A stretch of 10,389 nt of DNA from an uncultured Eubacteriales bacterium (GTDB lineage Bacteria; Bacillota; Clostridia; Oscillospirales; Oscillospiraceae), in NCBI GenBank assembly GCA_949744025.1, contig CATJWA010000187.1, forward strand, positions 1-10,389, given 5' to 3'. The notes under the pieces are model-generated. The model had not been told where the DNA came from and searched no databases. It saw only the letters and a list, made by a program, of their open reading frames with translations. The translations under genes and the position numbers were made by a program. Position 1 is the first letter of the stretch. Each line of letters opens with the position of its first letter. Positions 6,005 through 10,389 of this stretch are shown one piece after another.

Positions 6005-6028
6005 TATAAGCGCAATCTGGCATGATTT
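5990..6028. promoter_or_regulatory. Three helically phased TGATT boxes, candidate MocR operator
   Basis: TGATTT (5990-5995), TGATTA (6001-6006) and TGATTT (6023-6028) begin 11 and 22 bp apart, so all three face the same side of the helix. The outer pair is part of a longer repeat, ATGATTATA versus ATGATTTATA. They cover the -10 of the MocR-type gene and the -10 and -35 region of the ECF gene. Direct repeats spaced by about two turns are the known operator style of several MocR regulators. The sequence is AT-rich, so chance repeats are possible. Confidence 0.45.
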
Positions 6029-6031
6029 ATA
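6003..6031 (-). promoter_or_regulatory. Probable promoter of the ECF S-component gene, weak -35
   Basis: On the minus strand a consensus TATAAT lies at 6003-6008, but the hexamer 17 nt upstream (6026-6031, TATAAA) does not resemble TTGACA. A good -10 without a -35 is the usual look of a promoter that needs an activator. The divergent MocR-type protein is the obvious candidate. Confidence 0.5.
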
Positions 6032-6076
6032 TATTCAGTTTTATTATTTTTAATGTGGTCAGACGGGAGAGCTGAA

Positions 6077-7462
6077 ATGTACAATATAACGCTGCTGCTC
6101 GACCCGAGGGCAAAGACGCCGATGTATGAGCAGCTTTACCGCTATTTTGCAGGGGAGATACACTCCGGACGTATGCGACAGGGGGAGCGTCTGCCGTCAA
6201 AGCGGGCGCTGTGCGCGCACCTCGGCGTCAGCCGCTCGACGGTGGAGACGGCGTATGCGCTGCTGTGCTCGGAGGGGTATATAAACGCCCGTGCAAGGAG
6301 CGGATTTTTTGTCTCGAGCTTTGTCAGGCTGGAGGACGCCGAGGCGGAGCCGCGCCGTCCTGCTGAGTCCGCCGCGCCGGCAAAATTGAGGCCGGAGTTC
6401 GATTTTTCCACGGCGGCGGTGGACACGGGGGGCTTTCCATACTCCTCATGGGCGAAGCTGAACAGGGAGGTAGTTTATTCCTCACCGGAGCTGCTTCAGA
6501 TAGGAGAGCGGCAGGGCGACGCGGCGCTGAGGGAGGCGCTGTGTGAGTTTCTGGGGGAATACCGCGGAGTGAGGTGCTCGAGCGCGCAGATAGTCGTGGG
6601 CGCGGGAATGGAGTATTTGAGCATGCTGCTGCTCTCGCTGCTGCCGGAGGATGCGGTATTCGCGCTGGAGGATCCCGGCTACGCCTCAATCTACCACACG
6701 GTACGCCACGCGGGGAGTCCTGTGCGCCTTATACCGCTTGACGCGAGCGGCATGTCCGCCTCCGCTCTGGCCGGCTCGGGCGCGACGGTTGCGTACACAA
6801 CGCCCTCGCACCAGTTTCCCATGGGCGTGACCATGCCGGCGGGGCGGCGCTCGGAGCTGCTGCGCTGGGCCGCTGAGGGAGACGAGCGGTATATAATCGA
6901 GGATGACTACGACAGCGAGTTTCGTTACGGCCTGCGCCCCGTGCCGGCGATGCAGGGCATGGACACGGCGGGACGCGTGATATATGTCGGCACCTTCAGC
7001 CGCAGCGTCGCGCCGTCGATAAGAATAGCGTACATGGTGCTGCCGGAGCCGCTGCTTGAGAGATACCGTTCGATTCACGGCTTTTCACTGTCCACGGTCT
7101 CGCGCTATGAGCAGGCAGTAATGGCGCGCTTTCTGTCCGAGGGGTTTTACGCGCGCTATCTGCGCCGTGTCGGGAACCTGTACAGCCGGCGTCGGGAAGC
7201 TCTGATTGCGGCGCTGGAGTCAATAGAGGGGGTGCGCATTTCGGGCAGCGGAGGGGGAATACATTTCCTGCTGACAAATCCCCGATTTTCCGAAAGCGAG
7301 CTGCTGCGGCGCGCCGCGGAGCAGGGGATAGCTCTGCGCGGGCTGAGCTCCTTTTGCCGCGGGTGTGCTCCGGAGCCGTCCACGCTCGTGGTGGGCTACG
7401 GAGGGCTCGAGGACGGGAAGATAAGCCGGGCCGCGGAAAGACTGAGTCTGGCGTGGAAATAG
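6077..7462 (+). CDS. MocR-type regulator (GntR wHTH + aminotransferase fold) lacking the PLP lysine
   Basis: A transcription factor of 461 residues, the usual MocR length. Residues 10-75 are a GntR winged helix (MYEQLYRYFAGEI, LPSKRALCAHLGVSRSTVE, GYINARARSGFFV). From about 110 on it is a class I aminotransferase domain. PLP-pocket motifs are present: TPSHQFPMGV, EDDYDSEF (Asp276 and Tyr278 would contact the pyridine ring and O3') and a C-terminal LVVGYGGL. The conserved GTFSK motif reads GTFSR, with Arg309 (codon CGC, 7001-7003) at the Schiff-base lysine position of GabR/PdxR. No lysine occurs between 128 and 447, so covalent PLP binding looks impossible. The start is set by GGGAG 7 nt before the ATG at 6077; an in-frame ATG at 6053 has no Shine-Dalgarno. 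It probably controls itself and the divergent ECF gene. Confidence 0.92.
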   Translation: MYNITLLLDPRAKTPMYEQLYRYFAGEIHSGRMRQGERLPSKRALCAHLGVSRSTVETAYALLCSEGYINARARSGFFVSSFVRLEDAEAEPRRPAESAAPAKLRPEFDFSTAAVDTGGFPYSSWAKLNREVVYSSPELLQIGERQGDAALREALCEFLGEYRGVRCSSAQIVVGAGMEYLSMLLLSLLPEDAVFALEDPGYASIYHTVRHAGSPVRLIPLDASGMSASALAGSGATVAYTTPSHQFPMGVTMPAGRRSELLRWAAEGDERYIIEDDYDSEFRYGLRPVPAMQGMDTAGRVIYVGTFSRSVAPSIRIAYMVLPEPLLERYRSIHGFSLSTVSRYEQAVMARFLSEGFYARYLRRVGNLYSRRREALIAALESIEGVRISGSGGGIHFLLTNPRFSESELLRRAAEQGIALRGLSSFCRGCAPEPSTLVVGYGGLEDGKISRAAERLSLAWK

Positions 7463-7536
7463 AGTGAGAGCCGGTTTTTCGGTAATTGCATACTCAGGTG
7501 AAATTATTGCTGAGAGTGGAGTTTTTCGGTTGAGAC

Positions 7537-7565
7537 TTGCATTTTTTGTGCGGGCAGGGTAATAT
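7537..7565 (+). promoter_or_regulatory. Possible promoter of the flavoprotein-DUF2461 operon
   Basis: TTGCAT (7537-7542), a 17-nt spacer and TAATAT (7560-7565). Each hexamer has four of six consensus bases. The gap 7463-7602 holds no convincing terminator for the MocR-type gene, only a short CCG/CGG hairpin around a TTTTT loop near 7475, so read-through is possible. Confidence 0.4.
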
Positions 7566-7602
7566 AAGATAATATTGCAAAAAATGAAAACAGGAGGCTG
7601 AC

Positions 7603-8226
7603 ATGAAGGTTTTGCTTGTAAACGGAAGCCCGAGAAAAGCGGGATGCACAAACGCGGCGCTGACTGAGGTGGCTGGGGCGCTGAAGGCTGAGGGCGTGGA
7701 AGCGGAAATACTCTGGCTCGGAGCGGAGGCGATACAGGATTGTGTGGCCTGCCGCGGCTGCGCTAAGAGCGGAGCTTGCGTAATACGAGGCGACGTGGTT
7801 GAGACGCTTGTGGAAAAGGCGAAGGAGGCCGACGGCTTTGTGTTCGGCACGCCGGTTTACTACGCGCATCCGAGCGGACGCATACTCTCGGCGCTGGACA
7901 GGGCGTTTTACTCGGGGGGGCGCTATTTTGCGCACAAGCCCGCGGCCGCGGTGGCGTCGGCACGCCGCGCGGGGACGACGGCGAGCCTGGACGTACTTAA
8001 CAAATACTTCACTATCTGTCAGATGCCGGTGGTGTCCTCGACCTACTGGAACATGGTTCACGGCAACAGCCCCGAGGACGTGGCGAAGGATTTGGAGGGG
8101 CTGCAAAGCATGAGAAACCTTGCCCGGAACATGGCCTGGCTGCTCAAATGTATAGAGCTTGGAGCCAGGTCGGGCGTGAACGCGCCGGAGGCGGAGAAGG
8201 ACTACAGGACCAATTTTATAAGATAA
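7603..8226 (+). CDS. Iron-sulfur flavoprotein-like NAD(P)H/FMN reductase
   Basis: A soluble flavodoxin-fold oxidoreductase of 207 residues that should bind FMN and pass electrons from a reduced carrier or NAD(P)H. The N-terminus KVLLVNGSPRKAGCTN is the FMN phosphate loop and GTPVYYAHPSG (around residue 85) is the second flavin loop. Cysteines 47, 50, 53 and 59 form CX2CX2CX5C. This is the compact 4Fe-4S motif of archaeal/clostridial iron-sulfur flavoproteins, with the same numbering as I recall for the Methanosarcina enzyme. The start is set by a full AGGAGG (7592-7597) 5 nt before the ATG. The DUF2461 gene follows after 31 nt and is probably cotranscribed. Physiological substrate unknown; oxygen or peroxide detoxification or disulfide/quinone reduction are possible. 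Confidence 0.88.
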   Translation: MKVLLVNGSPRKAGCTNAALTEVAGALKAEGVEAEILWLGAEAIQDCVACRGCAKSGACVIRGDVVETLVEKAKEADGFVFGTPVYYAHPSGRILSALDRAFYSGGRYFAHKPAAAVASARRAGTTASLDVLNKYFTICQMPVVSSTYWNMVHGNSPEDVAKDLEGLQSMRNLARNMAWLLKCIELGARSGVNAPEAEKDYRTNFIR

Positions 8227-8257
8227 ACGGAAAATTCCAAAGACAGGATGGACTGAA

Positions 8258-8920
8258 ATGTTCAGGGGATTTACAAAGCAGACGAGCAGATTTATGTGGG
8301 ACCTTGCCTTCAACAACGAGCGGCCGTGGTTCAACGAGCACAAGCAGGAGTTTGAAGCTCTGGTTATGACGCCCTTCAAGGAGCTTGCGCGGGATACGTA
8401 TGATGAGATGCAGAGGCGTTACCCGGAGCTGGGGCTGGAGCTGCATGTCTCGCGAATTTACAGAGACGCGCGGCGGCTGCACGGAAAGGGGCCCTACAAG
8501 GACCATTTGTGGTTTTCGCTGAAAAACTGGGAGGGACTGCTTCAGGGGCCCATGTTCTGGTTTGAGATAGGCGCGGCGGACTACAGCTACGGCATGGGCT
8601 TTTACTCGGCCACAGCCTCGCAGATGGCGAGCTTCCGCGCGGGGGTGGACGCAAATCCCGCGCGTTTGGAGCGGCTGGCGAAAATGGTAGAGGGGCAGGA
8701 GGAGTTTCGGCTTGACGGCGAGGAGTACAGGCGGCCGAAGGGCGATGTGGGCGAGCTGCTCAATCCGTGGTATAACCGGAAGTGCCTGGGGCTTGAGTGC
8801 CGCAGGGATTTTGGAGGCGAGGCGCTCAAGCCGACTCTGCCGCGGAAGCTGGCGGACTCGTTCGGCTTTCTTGTGCCGTTTTATGAGTTTTTCATGGAGC
8901 TGTGCCCGCGGGAAGGGTGA
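8258..8920 (+). CDS. DUF2461 (TIGR02453-type) protein of unknown function
   Basis: A 220-residue soluble protein of the DUF2461 family, function unknown. The family hallmark SRIYRDARRLHGKGPYKDHL is near residue 64, preceded by FNNERPWFNEHKQEFE and followed by GPMFWFEIG. No signal peptide or membrane segment is seen. The full family length is present, ending in a Phe-rich FLVPFYEFFMEL. Shine-Dalgarno AGGA (8245-8248) is 9 nt from the ATG. It sits 31 nt behind the flavoprotein gene with no promoter between and is closed by the 8921-8960 terminator, so the two form an operon and may act together. Sure of the family, not of any role. Confidence 0.9.
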   Translation: MFRGFTKQTSRFMWDLAFNNERPWFNEHKQEFEALVMTPFKELARDTYDEMQRRYPELGLELHVSRIYRDARRLHGKGPYKDHLWFSLKNWEGLLQGPMFWFEIGAADYSYGMGFYSATASQMASFRAGVDANPARLERLAKMVEGQEEFRLDGEEYRRPKGDVGELLNPWYNRKCLGLECRRDFGGEALKPTLPRKLADSFGFLVPFYEFFMELCPREG

Positions 8921-8960
8921 AAAAAATGGAATTGCCGTTTTTTTCGGCAATTCCATTTTT
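8921..8960. terminator. Bidirectional terminator between DUF2461 and glgD
   Basis: Arms 8922-8937 and 8945-8960 pair over 16 bp around a loop of seven T. The stem has an A5 base on one side and a T5 base on the other, so it can end transcripts from both strands. It starts one base after the DUF2461 stop and lies about 70 bp beyond the glgD stop; nothing else is seen in 8961-9031. Confidence 0.9.
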
Positions 8961-9031
8961 CGTTGGATTTTTTGTTGCATATGTTGCTGCGTTTTTTGAC
9001 GCGCGGGGAGGGGATGGGTAGAAGGGGTTTA

Positions 9032-10144
9032 TCAGATTCTGCTGCGCTTGGGAATGACAAGCGGGAGCTTGGAGTTGCCGGTCAGGCTGACATAGGAGGA
9101 GACGTTGACATCCTTATCCGCTATTACACAGTTGAGCTCGACATTCGAGCCGATTACGGCGTCGTTCATGACGATGCAGTTTTTCAGTACGCTGCCGGCG
9201 GCAATTTTTACGCCGGGAAAGAGTATGCAGTTTTCAATGCTGCCCTCAACCACACAGCCGTCGGCCACGAGGGAGCTTTTTACCTTTGCTTCGTCGCCAT
9301 AGTAGGTGCTGACGTTTATGCGCTCGCGCGTGGTGACATGCCTGTCCTCGGGAAAGAGCAGGGCGCGGTTGGCGGGGTCGAGCATATCCATATTGGCCTC
9401 ATAGTAGCCGTTTACGTTCACGATGAGGCGGGCATAGCCCTCGTGCATATAGATGCCAATCCTCCTGCCCTCGTTCATCAGGTGCATTATAGCGTCGCGG
9501 TGGAGATGGATGCAGCCACGGTGGGCGCACCACTCGACCAGCTCGGTCAGCAGCGTTTTGCTCATTATGTAGGTCTCAAGGGAATGAACGCCGACATTGT
9601 CGGTTTGCAGGCACAGAAGCTGCTCGGCGACGCCGTCTTTACCGACGATATAGCTGTGATGAACGTCGGAAATGGGGGCGGAGGTGCACACAGCGGTTAC
9701 GTCCACGCCGGTGGAGATATGCTGGTTGATGGCCTTTTCAAGGTCGATGCTCGCGCACATATCGCCGCGGGCGAGCACGACGTATGGCTGCCTTATGTCA
9801 CGCAGGTAGGTGCGCACGGCGTTGAGAGCCTCCATGCAGCCGGCGTAGACGCCCTTGGTGGCGTCCGGCAGGCCGTAGGGCGGCAGCATGGTCAGCCCGC
9901 CCGTGTGGCGCTCCATATTCCAGTCGCGGCCGCTGCCCATATGGTCGAGCAGGGACTGGTAGCCCTTCTGCATGATGATGCCGACGTCGTGTATCCCGGC
10001 GTTCATCATCGAGGATATGGCAAAGTCAATAAGCCTGTAGCGTCCGCAGAAGGGCATGGACGCTCCGGTTCTCTTTGCGCCGAGCTCGCGCAGCTCCGCA
10101 TAGCCGTGATAGGCATGGATAATTCCGTGTACCTTGTTGTTCAT
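9032..10144 (-). CDS. glgD: GlgD, regulatory-type subunit of ADP-glucose pyrophosphorylase
   Basis: The second subunit of glucose-1-phosphate adenylyltransferase in Firmicutes. It pairs with catalytic GlgC to make ADP-glucose for glycogen or granulose synthesis in the cytosol. The 370-residue product has the usual GlgD length. The nucleotidyltransferase-like part (about 1-250) has SMPFCGRYRLIDFAISSMMN in place of the GlgC-type glycine-rich catalytic motifs, as expected for GlgD. The C-terminal third, with SSLVADGCVVEGSIENCIL and further hexapeptide repeats, is a left-handed beta helix. Its ATG overlaps the glgC stop as ATGA, and GGAGGTGG inside the end of glgC lies about 4-5 nt upstream, so the two are translationally coupled. 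Transcription comes from beyond the right edge. Confidence 0.95.
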   Translation of the reverse strand: MNNKVHGIIHAYHGYAELRELGAKRTGASMPFCGRYRLIDFAISSMMNAGIHDVGIIMQKGYQSLLDHMGSGRDWNMERHTGGLTMLPPYGLPDATKGVYAGCMEALNAVRTYLRDIRQPYVVLARGDMCASIDLEKAINQHISTGVDVTAVCTSAPISDVHHSYIVGKDGVAEQLLCLQTDNVGVHSLETYIMSKTLLTELVEWCAHRGCIHLHRDAIMHLMNEGRRIGIYMHEGYARLIVNVNGYYEANMDMLDPANRALLFPEDRHVTTRERINVSTYYGDEAKVKSSLVADGCVVEGSIENCILFPGVKIAAGSVLKNCIVMNDAVIGSNVELNCVIADKDVNVSSYVSLTGNSKLPLVIPKRSRI

Positions 10145-10389
10145 TTTTCCACCTCCACATCGCCGTATATCATAGCGCCGGCCGGCACGAGCGCGCCGGG
10201 GGCAACCTTTATGTTAGGACCGCAGGTGGCTATGCCCCAGCCGTCCTCGCCCGTAGGCTCCGAGCCTATGTGAGAGCCCGCGCCGACGCGGGTATTTTCG
10301 CCGATTATCGCATACTGCACCACGGCGCCCTTTTCAATCACGGCGCCGGGCATGACGATGCTGTAATTGACCACCGCGCCTTCCTCGAC
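10141..10389 (-). CDS. glgC: GlgC, glucose-1-phosphate adenylyltransferase, C-terminal end only
   Basis: The last 82 codons and stop of a gene that continues past the right edge; the frame is open through the final base. It shows left-handed beta-helix repeats (VVNYSIVMPGAVIEKGAVV, YAIIGENTRVGAGSHIG) and the typical clostridial GlgC ending with an insert (EPTGEDGWGIATCG) before KVAPGALVPAGAMI. The GTG at 10374 is an internal Val codon, not a start. GlgC catalyses ATP + glucose-1-phosphate to ADP-glucose + PPi. Its position directly before glgD with a 4-nt overlap supports the assignment. The catalytic domain is not in the window. Confidence 0.9.
   Translation of the reverse strand, partial: VEEGAVVNYSIVMPGAVIEKGAVVQYAIIGENTRVGAGSHIGSEPTGEDGWGIATCGPNIKVAPGALVPAGAMIYGDVEVEK

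Noticed and set aside
7470..7490. Terminator after the MocR-type gene
   Set aside because: Only a 3-4 bp CCG/CGG stem with the T run in its loop rather than after it; too weak to call.
7504..8379. A 291-codon minus-strand frame across the flavoprotein gene
   Set aside because: It overlaps a strongly supported CDS and the next gene's start, with a basic, unstructured translation.
8963..10273. A 436-codon plus-strand frame antisense to glgD and glgC
   Set aside because: It lies over two confident glg genes and crosses their boundary. The translation is Gly/Ala/Val/His-rich with no recognisable family.

Overview
The window looks like chromosomal DNA from a GC-rich member of the Clostridia (Bacillota), probably a gut Oscillospirales/Ruminococcaceae-like organism. 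The signs are a separate GlgC/GlgD pair, two MATE exporters, an ECF vitamin-type S component, a methanogen-type iron-sulfur flavoprotein, purine-rich Shine-Dalgarno sites and sigma-A promoters with 17-bp spacers. The lineage is an inference from gene content; no phylogenetic marker was compared.

Layout. 1-204: the end of a tRNA-Met gene, a complete tRNA-Trp gene and their rho-independent terminator. 204-659 (minus): a small membrane-anchored protein of unknown function, divergent from brnQ (833-2176, plus), a branched-chain amino acid carrier; each has its own promoter in the 170-bp gap. 2425-5229: two convergent, unrelated MATE exporter genes sharing a bidirectional terminator. A similar long hairpin lies upstream of each MATE gene in the same relative orientation. 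For the second MATE gene the hairpin sits at the start of a transcript from a perfect TTGACA-17-TATAAT promoter. A Shine-Dalgarno site in its apical loop opens a 26-codon upstream ORF that stops 4 nt before the MATE start.

5396-7462: an ECF-transporter S component (minus) divergent from a MocR-type regulator (GntR winged helix plus aminotransferase fold, plus). Their promoters overlap and three helically phased TGATT boxes lie across them, which suggests a self-regulated vitamin (possibly B6) uptake module. The regulator has Arg where MocR proteins carry the PLP-binding Lys, and its aminotransferase domain contains almost no lysine. 7603-8920: a probable two-gene operon of an iron-sulfur-flavoprotein-like reductase and a DUF2461 protein, closed by a bidirectional terminator. 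9032-10389 (minus): glgD and the 3' end of glgC, overlapping by ATGA, for ADP-glucose and glycogen synthesis.

No transposase, phage gene, CRISPR array or recombinase was seen. The points most worth following up are the hairpin/uORF leader of the second MATE gene and the MocR regulator without its PLP lysine.
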